64,000 nt of DNA from Blastobasis lacticolella (GCA_905147135.1 LR990053.1:6522501-6586500), one strand, 5' to 3'. Positions 22,561-36,219 are shown, counted from the stretch's first letter. Numbers and translations: made by a program. Notes: a model not told the origin generated them from the letters alone.

Positions 22561-24200
22561 TAGGTAAGTAAGGTAAGTGCGGACCAATAATAATTGAGAC
22601 TAAAGACGGATCACCAAAGAGCTACTTTTGCCGCATAAAACATAAGTAACTAGACTTCGCCCGCGTAAAATTCAATTATTGCGTTCTCGACCCGTTTCCG
22701 CGGGAACCACATTGAATTTCGAGCGAAATAATGTGCTATATTACGGCTAAATTTCATCAAAATCAGCAGCAACTTATAAGACGAATTTGATCTTTAACAA
22801 CGTTTATTTCTAGGTGAAAATCACACCCGCCTTTCCTTACCAAGAGGGACCAACAAAAACTCCTTGAACATCAATCCGCCTCGAATTACGATCAACCCAA
22901 TCGCAGACCCATAAACTTTGGCTCGCTGGCGAGTGTTTAACTTGCTGATTAGCATTAGTACCTAGCCGATTAATGCCGCCATTATTCCGTCTGATTTACA
23001 GTCACACTGTGCGCTATTGTCTGCGAAACTGTAACAAATCAACGAGAACTTGGCACGAAGTGCGGAGACAGATTCAAAAATAAATCCACACTGTACTAGC
23101 CACAATGGGCGGCGGTAATGTCTGGGTGGATGTACGCTTGTCGTGTATCACTCGGTATGTGCGAGAATTATGATCATCATCATCATAAGCAGCCTTTAAT
23201 AGCACAGCGGCACGTTGGGTCACAAACGTTTCTATTACGTCCCTTATGTATCAACATCAATTGTTGGCATAGTGTCTATTGGTTTATTTCTCGTACATCC
23301 TGCATGCTAATTACGTAACTGTGATGCTAACAATTATCTGATTTCAATTATTGAAATCGTTACTTTTGCGATTACGTAACATCGATTTAATAGTTTGAGT
23401 TAACAATTTACCCATAAATTCGACAATAAGTAATCGAAAAAGTAAAAATATCAATTAAAACCAAAGAATTGTTAGCAACAGAGTTACGTAGTTAGACCAC
23501 TGGAATTTCTACTAAAAGGATCTACATACGATATTGCGAGTCGATCTAGGAGACGAGTGTGCAGTTGATACTAATCCTTAAGCAGTATAAAATAAAGTCT
23601 CTTTTGGATGCGGGGAATGTAGTCGGACGTCCAAAGTCGTCTCGCCCGCGAATCTAAAAGCGACTTAAGATACTCAGCCTGCGTAGCCTGACTGACCTTG
23701 TCACGCGAGACTATGTGTCTCGTTTACTTCAACGCAAATTATAAGAAATAGCCTCTGACGCATGACAAAGCTCGTAATGCTGCAGGTTTCCTCATTAAGG
23801 AATATCCTATATATTCTATATAATAACAAAAATCTCACGTAATTTTTAGTAACTTTATCCAAAAAAGTTGAAAATAACCGAGTCGCCAACAAATTCAACG
23901 ACCAGAAGGGAAAAAGTGGTTTCTGTTTCTAAACATTTGGGTAGACTTTATTAGGAAAAATACAAAAATGTACCAATACACGTCAACAGAACAACGAGAG
24001 ATTGCCATTATCCGTTGTTGGATTGCATATTCGCTATATTTTAACAGTTATTTTCTAGTTTTTATCTAGCTTTCGCCTTCGCCCGTTTCACATTTTTAAA
24101 GAAAAGTGTGTGAAAATTGGACATCCAGACTGGGCCATCTACGCAACAGTCGCGACATCCATATGGCCGAAATCATTAACTAAACAAACTTTATTATCTA

Positions 24201-24444
24201 ATGCGCTTATTACACATTCCTAAATTCAGTTACTAAATTCAGACACAAAGCGTGAGAGCAAACTAAAGTAGAATGAAACTCATAGAATAACGTCCATTTT
24301 TGTATCACGGATTTAAAATGCGGAGCGACACGTGACATAATATAAGCGATACAAAAATGGACCTTATTTTATGAGCAATAAATTCCACTTTGATTTGCTC
24401 TCACGCTTTTTGTTTCTGAATTTAGGAATGTGTAATAAGCGCAT
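24201..24444. mobile_element. MITE with about 110-bp terminal inverted repeats
   Basis: The left end ATGCGCTTATTACACATTCC and right end GGAATGTGTAATAAGCGCAT are exact reverse complements. Pairing continues inward through CTAAATTCAG, AGCGTGAGAGCAAA and CCATTTTTGTATC. At 244 bp nearly the whole element is hairpin. No coding capacity. Confidence 0.88.
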
Positions 24445-25159
24445 AAGCTAGACTAATTGAAATATATGTAAGAAGCACTTTTAAGTGTCTGTGTTATATA
24501 AGATTCATCGTGAAATATATTAACAAAGTCAACAAATTATACACGGTTTATTCGGGGAAATTTGTTATTACCTACCTATTAGATCGTGGATATGAAATAC
24601 CTAACAGCTGCTTCTTATTTGTTAACATTCCTGTAGATTGTAACGAAATGGCGAAGAGATAAAAGAAACAACTTTATTATTTTGTGAAGCATGTTTTTAA
24701 TTTCTAAACAATGTATATTTTGAATGAGTTTTATGATAATCGCTAGGATTTCAGCGTTGCCCACGAGACTTTTATAGGTGCGAGTAATTGATTTGAGGCA
24801 GACAACTTATTTATAAAAGAAATTATTTCAAGCAAAACGTATTAGAGTTTGGAATATTCGCTTAGTCGAGTTGCAGTAATTTGGTATGATTGCGCTCTGA
24901 ATTTTATAAAATGTCAGCTCTAACGTTTTTGCAGAATTTTGGCAAAATAATTTGTTAAAATACAAAAATAAAAACCCTCTGTACCGAACCCAAATAAATG
25001 GGAAATTATGATGAATTTGTTGAAATACAAAAAAGGCAGAGAGGTGGTCCAGCAGTGCACTGCAAAAGGCTACTGAAGACGATTGATGATGATATTGCCA
25101 TTTCCACAAAAGCCAAGAAAATAATTTACTATTTATTACAGCAAAATTGTGCCTCACTC

Positions 25160-25230
25160 GGCCGGAACTCTAACCCGTAAATATCCGCGTAGCAAACCGA
25201 CTTAGTAACCACTGAACTACTCAGGTCGTA
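25160..25230 (-). repeat. Head of a second tRNA-like SINE family
   Basis: On the minus strand it reads TACGACCTGAGTAGTTCAGT and ends with TTAGAGTTCCGGCCGAG; compare 8951-9016 and 33124-33204. Confidence 0.55.
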
Positions 25231-26209
25231 TTGTAAAACAGTACTAAAAACACATGCATTTGGCGATCTTGTATCCAGTCTTTAATAGTTATTTCGTGAA
25301 TACCAACTAAAGTGTCGCCGAATTTGGCTTCCGCATGTAAACTCATCGCAGTGTTGATTTACGGGTCATTCGTATCCTAATTAAGCGCGGTGGAGATTTA
25401 GTGTTTGACTGATTGCCAACACCTGCCACGTACGACATCCCAACTTGCCAATCTTGCCATTTTGCCAATCTTTGTCTCTTTTGTTTTGAAAATTTAACGG
25501 GCCCCCACTCTCACGCGCTGATTCAGACGGCGACAGAAATAACTTGCCTCTTTCATGTACGGTCGCGTTCGGAAGTGTTGAAATGTTTCTGTGTAGTTTT
25601 TGGAAACACGTGTCCGTTCTACGGGTCGGTCCATGGGCGGTTTTTGTGCTTGTGGTTCTATCAATCGGACCATCGTTATGAATTCAAATTGTATTGGTAC
25701 TTGATCTACTGGAAGAGTAGCACGAAGTTAAATGTTTTACTTCATTAAAATATTTATTGTTTAAAAAGAAAAAAGTACATAGAAAGAAGAAAATTTATTG
25801 AAAACATAATATATAATAATAATAATAACTCCATATGAACTATTATGAACTAAAATATTATATTAAAATAATTAAATCAGTATAGTTTAACAATGAAGCT
25901 TACCCAATGCGTGTTCAATATTTATGTTGGTGTTTAGCAACTCCATTTGTACTTGCAAAATATATTATTGTTATTTTTTTCGAATTTTCCCACTTTCGTT
26001 TTAATAGTACAAATGATACTATCGATATGACTACGGGTAGTTTGATTTTCTAGTGGTCCAATTGATAGAAAGGCAAAGAAAATTTCCAGTAGAACTCGGC
26101 GATCGGACCACTGCCAACAAATGCATTTTTAAAGGCTTTGCCGCATTGCCGTATATTCAATTTTATGCTACATACGGAGTTCTTCAAGAAAGGGGTTAAA
26201 AGGTATTTA

Positions 26210-26325
26210 CGGGGTCGGCAACGCGTAGGTGATACCAGGGGCATTATTAGTATTGCGAACGTCCATAGGCTGCGGTGACTGCTTACCATCAGGCAGGCCG
26301 TAAGCTTGTTTGCCACCTAGGAGGT
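26210..26325 (-). repeat. Dispersed lepidopteran-type repeat
   Basis: On the minus strand it contains GGCAAACAAGCTTACGGCCT, TGATGGTAAGCAGTCACCGC and CCTATGGACG, followed by AATGCCCCTGGTATCACC. The same order occurs at 29562-29672. Confidence 0.75.
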
Positions 26326-26561
26326 ATAAGAAAAAAAACGGGACACATTTTGTTGCTATTGCTTTTTTAATATAAATCTAAATGTAATATAATAAAATAA
26401 ATATTTTTAAACATAACGGGCTTATGAGGGGAGAAGTCAGAACCAAGATTTATCCTACTTCTACATGTTACTACATCCACGTTTCTAGACAGTATTAGCG
26501 TACCTGTATTCTAGCGTGTATTGTACTCCAACAATTTTTACCTGTGTACCACAAATAAATA

Positions 26562-26584
26562 CATTCATTCATTCATTCATTCAT
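26562..26584 (+). repeat. ATTC microsatellite
   Basis: Nearly six perfect tandem copies of ATTC. Confidence 0.9.
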
Positions 26585-27713
26585 TATGTGTGTCAAAAGC
26601 TAGTAGAGTGCCACAAACTTATCTGAACCGGTAACCGCGACGCGTTTGTTGAAAACAAAGACAAGACAAACAAAAAATGACGACACTTAGTTCCACCAGG
26701 TCAGACAAGTTTGTGCCAGTGTAGCTCTGTAAGGTTGCTGCTGTATATCAAAGACAGTTTCCACTGTAACCTGTTTTACATAACCTACACATAAAAACAA
26801 CGTCGGTCAAGAAATCGTAACGGAACGTGTGAAAATACTCTGTCATTTGTCACGGGCACAGGTGAATGACAGACGAACAAGTCACATGTCACATTCGTGC
26901 GCGGATGCGACCTTGCGATCATAGTGACCGCTTTACAGCCGCACGACACGACATTTGAAGCGTAGACGACAATGTGTACGAATAAAAATAAAAATAAATA
27001 TGATTAATAAGAATAAGATTTAGAATTAATGAAAATCAGTTATTGTGAAAGTTATATGATTATTATTTATATTTTGTCTGATTCAGATCGGGGCGTCTCG
27101 GTCTAGTAATAGCTGTCGGTTCGACCTTCAGATTAAGTCGGATAGCAGCTGCTTTACTGTACCTGATCTGTGGTTAAGGACCACGGGTTCTATTATTTTT
27201 TTCAATTAAAAAAGCAATAACTTTTCTTGACAATATTGTTTGGTAATTTCATTAGACCTTCAAGATCATGATGAGAGATGGGGATTTCTACCCCATTTTA
27301 AACAATTCCTATAAAAAAAGTTTTGAGAGTTGTTACCTATTTAAAAGCATCACACATGCATTAAATCGTGAGTCGTGTCGTTGTCGTCAACAGAAGAGGC
27401 GTTCTAAACTCGTTAGCCTGAATGATTATTACCAGTTTGACGCATTCCCCACAGTGAATCACCTTTCCGTCTTCGTTCCACGGATTTACAGGAATATTTT
27501 AGTTGCAGAATAGCCCCACAGGTATGCGGCCATTGTTGTGTACGTTTTAACCATCATCGCTTTGCGTCAATGATTCTAATGACGAACAAGTGGACGCTTA
27601 AAATATCGGTCTTATCGGTCCTACAGTGTTGCAGGCGTCGTTTAAGATTCCACCGGAAATAGACAGCCAGAAGTGTACCTAATTACGTACGACTACGTTT
27701 GTTTTTCAACTGG

Positions 27714-28618
27714 GAATACTCGGGTCTTTAGTCGTTTCGCACCGCGACCGGTTCGGACCGCGGTGCGAATCGACCAAAGACTGTTTCTGAATGGGGCCAT
27801 TCGCACCGCGTGGTTGGAGCGGTGCGAATGGCCCAAGGTATCTTTTGGAATGGGTCGATTCATACCACCAATGTTCTTTTCGTAGGTCCGATTTGGACTC
27901 ATATCAAAAATTTGTTAATTTCAATTATTTATTTGTACAGATGAGCAGAAAAGTGGTTAGTGAAAATGCAATATAACAGATACTTAAATTTTGTTTTAAT
28001 ATAGATTTTAAACGTGGCATAATCACAGATTGAGTACTAACTGTCTTTCTACAACAAGATAAACATCTGTTGGGCAAAAATGATTCCGAAATAATACACA
28101 CTTGTTTTAGCACTTACCTATAACAAGTGTATATTATAATTGGTATCATTTTTGTTCAACAGATGTTTATCTTGTTTGGTGTAACATGGTAATGGTTTTA
28201 AATCACAGCTTATTATATACTTATAACTAGGTAATCATTGAAAATCACAGGCGTAAAATTTTTAAAATCAACAATGTTAAAATACTTGTAAACAATAATT
28301 TTATAATGGACGAAAAATTTAGGTAGTGGGCTTATTACTTAATGTAACTTATAAATTATTTAGTGTTTCCTGTTATTTTGTGCCTGGTTGTACTATAGTG
28401 ACGTGCAATAAAACTACATATCTCCTCTGTCCGAATTCACCTATCCCAAAAGAGAACTGTTTTGTTCTCCATTGCGGTCCGAATCGACCCATTACAAAAA
28501 GTTCTTGGGCGATTTGCACCGCGGTGCGAAAGGACCCATTCAGAAAGAGCTCTTGGGCGATTCGCACCGCGGTCCGAACCGCTCGCGGTGTGAATCGACT
28601 AAAGACCCGAATACTCGT
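27714..28618. mobile_element. Foldback-like element with subrepeated long inverted repeats
   Basis: The left arm (27714 to about 27890) and right arm (about 28440-28618) are inverted copies of each other. They start at GAATACTCGGGTCTTTAGTC and its complement. Each arm is built of GC-rich submotifs centred on TTCGCACCGCGGTGCGAA, itself palindromic, spaced about 45 bp apart. The middle is AT-rich and holds another palindrome (28054-28175). Modular subrepeats within very long TIRs are typical of foldback elements. No transposase is present. Confidence 0.8.
28054..28175. repeat. Nested 122-bp palindrome inside the foldback element
   Basis: The arm starting ACAAGATAAACATCTGTTG pairs with CAACAGATGTTTATCTTGT, continuing through CAAAAATGAT and ACACTTGTT with small mismatches, leaving a short loop. 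Probably a small MITE inserted in the foldback element. Confidence 0.8.
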
Positions 28619-28689
28619 ACTACCTATCCTACATACGTTAGCGTTCGTGTTATGTAATTGTTAGATACTAATATGAAACTAGCCATCGT

Positions 28690-28755
28690 CGTCATATTGG
28701 CATTAAATCCCGGTTGCGCTTGCGCGCGGCATGTGAGGGCCCGGGGTGCGCCTTC
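28690..28755 (-). mobile_element. tRNA-derived SINE, 3'-end fragment
   Basis: The reverse complement reads GGGCCCTCACATGCCGCGCG, then AACCGGGATTTAATGCCAA, matching the last about 65 bp of the SINE family. The rest is absent. Confidence 0.65.
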
Positions 28756-29561
28756 CTATTTCTCGTGGTCCACTTCGCTCGGTCTTCGGGATACTTGGTG
28801 GTGAGTTTGTAAATAGTGTAAAAGCTGGATAGTTACCTCGGTAGGATAGTTGCCCTGATTTTGAATACGTGATGTTAGGGATGTTGGTGGCTCTAGCGCT
28901 TTACCGTAATTGAAAGTGCCCCTCCCGAAGGCCTAAGTGTTATATACCCAATCCATCAGCGTAGGCATAAGTGTTGTATCCTTGTGAGTAAACTCTTTAA
29001 AAGAGTCAAAATTATAATGGTAAATAATATAGTAGGCAACTATCCGTTTCCCCTAGGGGCAACTATCCGCAATTACTAAAACATTATTTAAAAAGTAATT
29101 GCTTTTTTCCATTTAGGGTGTTTTACCAACTTCTCTGCTTTCATTCTAGGTGAGCAAAATGCTTCGCAAACACACGCAAAAATCAGACGTGCTGTCGCGC
29201 GCGCCACAGCTAGACATAAGATAGTGTAAGGAATATCATTATGGTAATCAAAGGGGAGACTAAATCAACCTCATTAGTCCTATGCTTTTCAGTCCAGCTA
29301 TGCCGCTACCAAATAGAATGCCTAAAAGGCAAAGTTTCAAAGAAACGTTGTGACGTATGCTATTCTCTGAACAGATTGTGATTGATGTGGACCTCAATTA
29401 CCACACGGTCCAGATGAGACTCCAAGACGGACGTAATGGAGGAGAAAAGGCAGGAAAGCGGATCCCACCGAACAGATGCCAGGATAGTGATGATTTTATG
29501 GTTATGATTTTAAAATAATGACTTTTAATTAGTGCTTAATAAAGGATCTTCATAAATAGTC

Positions 29562-29672
29562 AATGTTTTTACGGGGGTGGGTAATGCCCCTGGTATTGCA
29601 AACATCCATAGGCGGCGGTGACTGCTTACCATCAAGCAGGTCGTAAGCTTGTTTGCCACATTAGTGGTATAA
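29562..29672 (-). repeat. Dispersed lepidopteran-type repeat
   Basis: On the minus strand: GGCAAACAAGCTTACGACCT, TGATGGTAAGCAGTCACCGC, CGCCTATGGATGTTTGCAAT, then AATACCAGGGGCATTACCCA; second copy of the 26210-26325 family. Confidence 0.75.
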
Positions 29673-30174
29673 AAAAACTTTAATTCTAACCAACATAACC
29701 ATAGTGACCCATCTATCCCCGCACGAGGCAACTATGCCCTTTATGAGAGGTCAAGAGGGGAGGTCAGATTCTCGGTAATAGAACTTCTTTGAAAAGCGGT
29801 GCAACCATCCGGCTTTTACCCTATACGGGGAAAAGGAAGATAGATAGATCGAAGTACAGCCGAAATCAAAAAGGATTATTGCTACAAAGCTGTGAATATT
29901 TCATTTCTGAGTTATTTTTGTTATTTGATTTTGAGTTTTCTTTAAATTTTTAATAAGATTTCCGTAAAACAAATCTTCTACACACGAGAAGGGAGATTAC
30001 AGTTGATGAGGCGTTTGACCGGTGAAGGGTATTCGGCATACCAATCCGGGATCGCATAAAGGAAGAATTTAATATAAAATGTATAATAATAGGTATTAGG
30101 TCGGTAAAGATAGGCCAAGAATGAGGTATTTGCTTACTTTGACAGATTGCGGAAAAATGAGTATACTAAACTGG

Positions 30175-30323
30175 CGAGGTTGGAACCAGAGTGATCGGAG
30201 TGACATTTTTACTTAGTACTTAGATCAGTGTGGCATGGAAGGATTTATTTTTCTCTGTCCCGTAGTGTATTAAACTCAATTTTATTAAAAATGACACTTA
30301 GATCACTCTAGTTCCAACCTCCC
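30175..30323. mobile_element. Small MITE, 149 bp, about 37-bp inverted repeats
   Basis: The left arm CGAGGTTGGAACCAGAGTGA pairs with the right arm TCACTCTAGTTCCAACCTCC, continuing through TGACATTTTT/AAAAATGACA. AT-rich centre. Confidence 0.75.
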
Positions 30324-31393
30324 CTGCGTATGTTACTGGCAATTTTTAATTTTCATATATAAAATTTCTTGACGTCTTTTTCCGAGACGTATTTGTTCTG
30401 ATTTCACAATAGGGATATGTTAGTTTCTTTTTTCGTCACACTCATTATTACCATGTCACATTGTTGGCGGCATTCGGATTCTGTCACAGAATACTACAAG
30501 CTTCCGAGCTTGCTACATAAAATGGAGAACTAACGCCATAATTGATATGTCACCTCAGTTATTGGTAGGTGATTACATGTATTGAATAACCTTGAATTAT
30601 TCGATATAATTTTTTTAAGGTTTCACGAATATTCTTTAACCCGATATATATGAGACGGGAAAGCCACTAAGGGGGGGTATGTATTGTTTTTTTTTATTAT
30701 TAGTAGACAGTAGGTAGGTACCTATTAAAATATAAAGTACCTATTTCTTAAATTTTTGAACTGTGTATGCAAATAAGCTTTTTTGCAATGTCAAAGGGAA
30801 TTTTATGATCATTGAACTTTATTGAATTGAATATGGTTGTTTTTAGTTGAATCAGTATTATAGTATTTCGCCACAACCACACGATTTGGGTAGGTATAGT
30901 CTTACACGATTTAATTGACCTAGTATATATGATTCTAAATTGTCATTACTAATTATTTGAATGACGTTACATAAATTTGTTCTTTATTTTATAAATAAGA
31001 TATTATAAAATCATTTAAAATAAAGTCACCTACTCTTTGTCCAACACGAGTACCTATTTCAGAAACAAGACACTTTCCTCAGCATATTTCGAAGCGAACG
31101 AAATAATTATTCCATCAAATATTATCTCCCCGAGAATTCTCGATCTGACAATAGACATTACCTACTTGCTAAGAGAATTAATGTGATGATTGGAATGAGT
31201 CCAAAGTATTTCGTTCAGAATGCTATTACGAAATTTTATTTTATATTACACCAACTATACCAGCGCGTGTTACAGTGTAGTCATCCAATATGCGAGATTC
31301 ATATATCATTTTAGCAGCGATTTGGCTTAGGGCATAAACAACAGCAACAATGTATTGTAAAGGTTGATTTTGATGAATTGCTCCCAGACTACT

Positions 31394-31683
31394 GAGCTTC
31401 GTTGGAAGAGTGGTTAAGGTATCCGACTCGTAAGCGAGAGGTACCAGGTTCGAATCCTACTGCGGCCATGTACCAATGACTCTTTTCTGAGATATATGCT
31501 TTAGTTGAATGCTAACGGATGCTCTTACGGTGAGAGAAAACATCGTTATGAAACTTGCACATTCAGGTGACTGAATGTGTAACCATGATCCCCCTGGTAG
31601 CAGGGCCACGATCGCTCCATTGCAATTATCTGATCTGCAAAATCCTGGATCATGGTCAAAGCGGACCCCGGGCTAAGATGATT
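31394..31683 (+). mobile_element. tRNA-derived SINE
   Basis: Head TTGGAAGAGTGGTTAAGG, B box GGTTCGAATCC, family body, and a shortened 3' end (GGGCTAAGATGATT) in which about 30 bp before the terminus is deleted. Confidence 0.88.
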
Positions 31684-33123
31684 ATTTTTATTTTTTTCTT
31701 CTAGAGTATTGCGAAGTCGTAGAGGCCAGGTATATGCGGATAACTCGCAACTCGGGGATGGGGGCCTTTCGTTCGTAACCAGTTAAAAAAATAACCTAAA
31801 TACAAAAATAAAGAAGTTAAAGGAAAATATAGGAATAGGAAACACCATTGTTTGAAACTCTCACAAAAGTAAACGACAAGATATACCAAGAAATCCAAAA
31901 AGGGCTGTACTTGCGACACATTTACATACCACGAACGAATTAATATTGTCTGTAGGAAAAGATAAGAATTAATATTATTTAGAGAAGAATTTCTCGCAGA
32001 CGCAGTACAGTTTGCTCGTATTGTAATAAAGCAATAGGTACCTACTCTCAAGATTTATAAACCTACCTACTTTTAGTCGTACCTAGTTTATGATTTCATA
32101 AATTATGTTGATTTTACTAGGGTACACTTTTTTCACGCCAGACTAAAAAATTTCAAAAAATTACTTTTCGATACAGCATTTACCATACTATTTTCATTAC
32201 AGCTGTGTCGAAAAATAACTTATTAATCATTATGCAACACTTTTATTTTTTAATATTTTGTCGGGCGCCGTGACACGGCGAAATGTAGGCTAAATACGTA
32301 GATGTCTTTAACAAATGCAAAATTTAAATTTTCCTGTTTATATTTCTGTGTAATTATTTCCCGTTAAACAGAATATTTATTCTAATAGTTGTAATTTGTG
32401 TTTGTGAATGTTTTTCCTTATTTGAAGCAAATAAATAGATTAATGAAATTCTCGCCGCTTGGTTTCCTCGACACGACAGAACTGACTCGCAGCGTACTTC
32501 CAGCAAAGTTGAGAAAATTATAATAGGTACATAAATAGGTATTAAAACACTCGTGTCAAACTTTTATCATAATAACAGATACTACTTTTCTATGACAGTT
32601 CCATAAACTACTATTATTGCTTATACATAAAATAAAATGTAATAAAGATATTGAGAAACTTGCCTTCCTTCCCAGAAAATAATAAAGCTGATCCTTATTA
32701 GCAATTCTTATGATAATATTGAAGCATATGTATTCGTATGATGGAATGGTCTAATAAATATTCAGTAACAGAAACATTTGCAGGCAGTCTTTTCGTGGTT
32801 TTTCTTATTTGAATCGCTTTTTGATTTAGGTGAAACAGATATCATAATCTAATTAGTAAATAGTGGTATTTTATGTTTGTGAGACGTAAGTAAATAAGTA
32901 AGTTACGTCAATACGATGATCGTACTTAAATTGTCCACGAATATTTATTTATTTATTTATTTAAATATGCTTGGATAATTCATACACCGCCATCTAGCTC
33001 CAAAGTAAGCAAAGCTTGTGTTCAGGTGCCAGAAAACTGATAAACTACTTTTATATTTTTTAAATATGTACTTATTATATATTTATCATTTGTAACAGAA
33101 ATTAAAATTAATAATTTCAATTT

Positions 33124-33204
33124 AGCCCGACCGGGATTCGACCCAGGACCTCTGCGTGGCAGACCTTAATCAGGGTGTTGACCAACTAAACCACTCAGGT
33201 CGTC
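33124..33204 (-). repeat. Head of second tRNA-like SINE family (best copy)
   Basis: On the minus strand it starts GACGACCTGAGTGGTTTAGT and ends with a good B box (GGGTCGAATCCCGG). Similar heads at 8951 and 25160 show this is a dispersed family and not a tRNA gene; the acceptor stem does not close. Confidence 0.65.
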
Positions 33205-33789
33205 AGTGAAAGTACCTGATATGGCTGATTTTTCTTCCCGACGCATCTCACTGCTATGGACAAAGGCCCACTACAAACTTCGCCATGCTTCACAATCTTC
33301 AGAGGTCTCGATCCAGTTGGAATCATACATGTCATATCGTCTTGCCATATTTACAGGATCTATTTTTAACGTAATGAACGCAACCTTTCGTGACCGATGA
33401 CCCTGTGTGGGAGTCCCGGCGGTCGCCGGTCTTGACCTCGACCTCCATCTAGATCGTGGCATCCATTATGTGACCCTTGGGGGCCTTTTTTGGGGGTACA
33501 TTTATTCGTGGCTGTGGTTGTTTGGCAACCTTGAACCTGAACCGCTTTGACTATGGAGAACGATGTTTACGCACCGTATTATTTTTAGATACCGGTAATA
33601 AAATAGTATTTCGACAGTCGTGAACGTGGTTAAAAGGGCCTATTTCAATGCAACACGGCTAATATAACTCGATTGGACAGACTTTCAATGAAAATGTCGT
33701 CGAAAGTGATCTATCAGACCAGGCCCGGGGACTATTCCACAATCAAAATACACAATGAAATCAACGTTATAAAATATCTTTTTCTGTGA

Positions 33790-34345
33790 ATGGTTTTAAA
33801 TGGTCTTGTAAGATGAAAGTTATGGAGATGGAAAGAGAGGAGGATGTTGCTTAGTGCAGTATAAATACAGAAGACGAGAGAGTGGAGCAAATTAAAGACT
33901 TTGTGTATTTGGAATATATTATTATGTTATCGAGGGATGGGGAAGTGCGAGGGGGATATGGAAAGGAGAATGTCATCTGGGAATAAAGTCAACGGTGCTG
34001 TGCACACGGTAGTAAGTATAGCCATACGGTTTCACAAAAGGCACGAATGGCTATTCGCAATTGCATGTGCTGATACGAGCGCTGCATTGAAGTGAATGTT
34101 GGATATGGCAGAAGAAACATTAAAGTCGAATAAATTCCATGAAAGTGCGCTCCCTATGCAGTATGTGTAGGGTCACCATAGGAAATTGAATGAAGAATTG
34201 TGTCATAAGAGTTCGTTGTAAACTGAACTAAAAGGATAATGTGGTGACTAAGATTAAAAGAGATTGGATTTTGCTGGGATGGTTTGGACTCGTTGGGAGA
34301 ATGAATGAAATACGGCTTACGAAAGGTATCTATCGTGCGAATATC
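33790..34345 (+). pseudogene. Decayed RTE-type LINE, 3' part of reverse transcriptase ORF
   Basis: Across shifting frames the translation shows RT C-terminal landmarks: KVMEMERE, ERVEQIKDFVYLEYI, GNKVNGA (33981-34000), then a GMVW/WFGLVGRMNE-type segment, and KGIYRANI (about 34324-34345). Stops and frameshifts interrupt it, so it is not functional. Confidence 0.75.
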
Positions 34346-35627
34346 TTACACAAAAATACTTTAATATTTAAATGAGAAACAATCGGTCCTTTAATTTAGT
34401 GTGACAGTGGAACAGGATCGGGTAGTGTTGAGATCGGTACTTCGTACGACCCAATTTGTCGGCGAAAGAGACCTATCGGAACTCCGGGCTGACTATTGGC
34501 AGAAGGTGGCACAGGACAGTGTGCGATGAGCTTCTTGACTTATTTTGGGCCGCTGCGTCATCATAATAAAAATTAGTAATGAAGCAGTTTAGGCTGAGTT
34601 CTCACCCGTGTTGTCATACTACTCGAAGTTAATGAGCAATATCTTTTATTATAGAGACAAAGGCCATGAGAGACGCCACGTAGAGGTGGCATTATTCACA
34701 TCTATTGTGTATCGTCAGATACTATTTTTTCAATTTATTGGCTTCTCACTTAGGCTTCACTGCGCTAACGCTTAGGTGGCTTCAATTGATTTCAATTTAC
34801 AATACTAATCTGCTAATCCAATAAAAGGATAGGGACGATAAGTAGGTAGGTATAATTGTAATGTGCACAATTTAAAATTGCGATCTAACATAGGGTCAGC
34901 GTACTAACTAATAACTACTAATACCCATCGCATGTCTTGTAAAGAAAAGTAAATTGAGAAAATTGTAGAGGTAGGCACACATAATGTATTCGCTACATCA
35001 GAAAATGTTATCTATATAAAATATAAGGAATATGATGAATGATTGAGGAAACAACAATTTCAACGCGAACAACGTCCCGGGCTTCTTCCGTAGACAGGCC
35101 AGTTTTAAAAATAAACACAATTCTTGTAATTATGTGGGATAAATGTCATTCCTAAAAGCCGGACGCCCGCATACCTATACATAACATTAAAGCGATGTTA
35201 ATATCCATTAAGAATGCTTCCATTTTAGATGAAATCTTGTGTTGTCTAACCTCAAAATGCGGTCAGACATGACGACGTTAATGTGGTATAGTGTATTTAT
35301 AAACACGCTTTGGACGGTTACTATGAGAGACAGTGTTTTGTAGTCTCCGTAACATATGTGTTATCATAGTAGTTGTATTGTATGGGCGTTGCGAAGGATA
35401 AAACAATAGGTACTGGTATTTTCTCAAGCTATCCTTCCTTCGTGTGGAGATTATGTGTTTTTAGTAGGAATAGCGATGTAAGTACGGTAATTTATACTCT
35501 ACAATAAGCATGTTTACATTTACATCACTTTTAGTGTTTTAAATTTAATTTCAGTGACAACTCTGGTAAATGGTATGTACACTGGTATTAACTTTATGAA
35601 CGCCCTCGATAAAACTCACACTAAGCG

Positions 35628-35837
35628 CAATGAGCCGTTTTCAAGGCTAGCTTCCTAACAATTTCTATAGATGGCGCATTCTAACGACCAAAACAATATT
35701 ATAATATTTTGATTGTAGGGGAATTATTCTTTTCGTTGTATGGCAAACCATATGTGTGATTATAATAATGTTTCAGTCGTTAGGGCACGCCATCTATTGG
35801 AATTATTAGGAAGCTACTCTCGAAAACGGCTCATTGG
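35628..35837. mobile_element. MITE, 210 bp, about 60-bp inverted repeats
   Basis: The left arm GCAATGAGCCGTTTTC..TAGCTTCCTAA..ATAGATGGCG..CTAACGA and the right arm reading TCGTTAGGGC..CGCCATCTAT..TTAGGAAGCTA..GAAAACGGCTCATTG are reverse complements with a few mismatches. The AT-rich centre has no coding capacity. Confidence 0.85.
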
Positions 35838-36219
35838 CCCTACTCGAAACACATTGCTAAAACTAAGGTAATTTAGGTGCTATCTCTTTTCAGCGTAAAT
35901 AATACTCAGATAGGTAACGACGACAGTTTAGTTGAGAAATAGCTGCTTGACAAACAATACACAGTAAAAAACGAATATCAACTCGACGCAAGAAGACTCG
36001 ACATGGCGGGAAAATTTACAAACCATCTCGCTTGTCACCCCACCGTCACACATGGACGCACAACAAAGCTGTATTCAGGAAGCCTTACCCGATTCCGCCT
36101 TTGAATGGGATCATCCCCGGGTATAGTCAGGAAATTTCCACTCATCTTCACACACGTTGTAGATGCAATCACAAAAGAACACAGACTTTGTACTTGTGTG
36201 TTATGTAAAAATAGCGCGA

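Noticed and set aside
25413..25748. 111-codon plus-strand open frame, Cys-rich
   Set aside because: Cysteines are not in any zinc-finger spacing and no similarity is recognised; probably chance.
31701..32051. 116-codon minus-strand open frame
   Set aside because: Biased towards Phe/Leu/Tyr from AT-rich DNA; no domain, no splice or start context.
33124..33204. Possible tRNA gene on the minus strand
   Set aside because: Good B box but no closing acceptor stem; related heads at 8951 and 25160 show a dispersed family.
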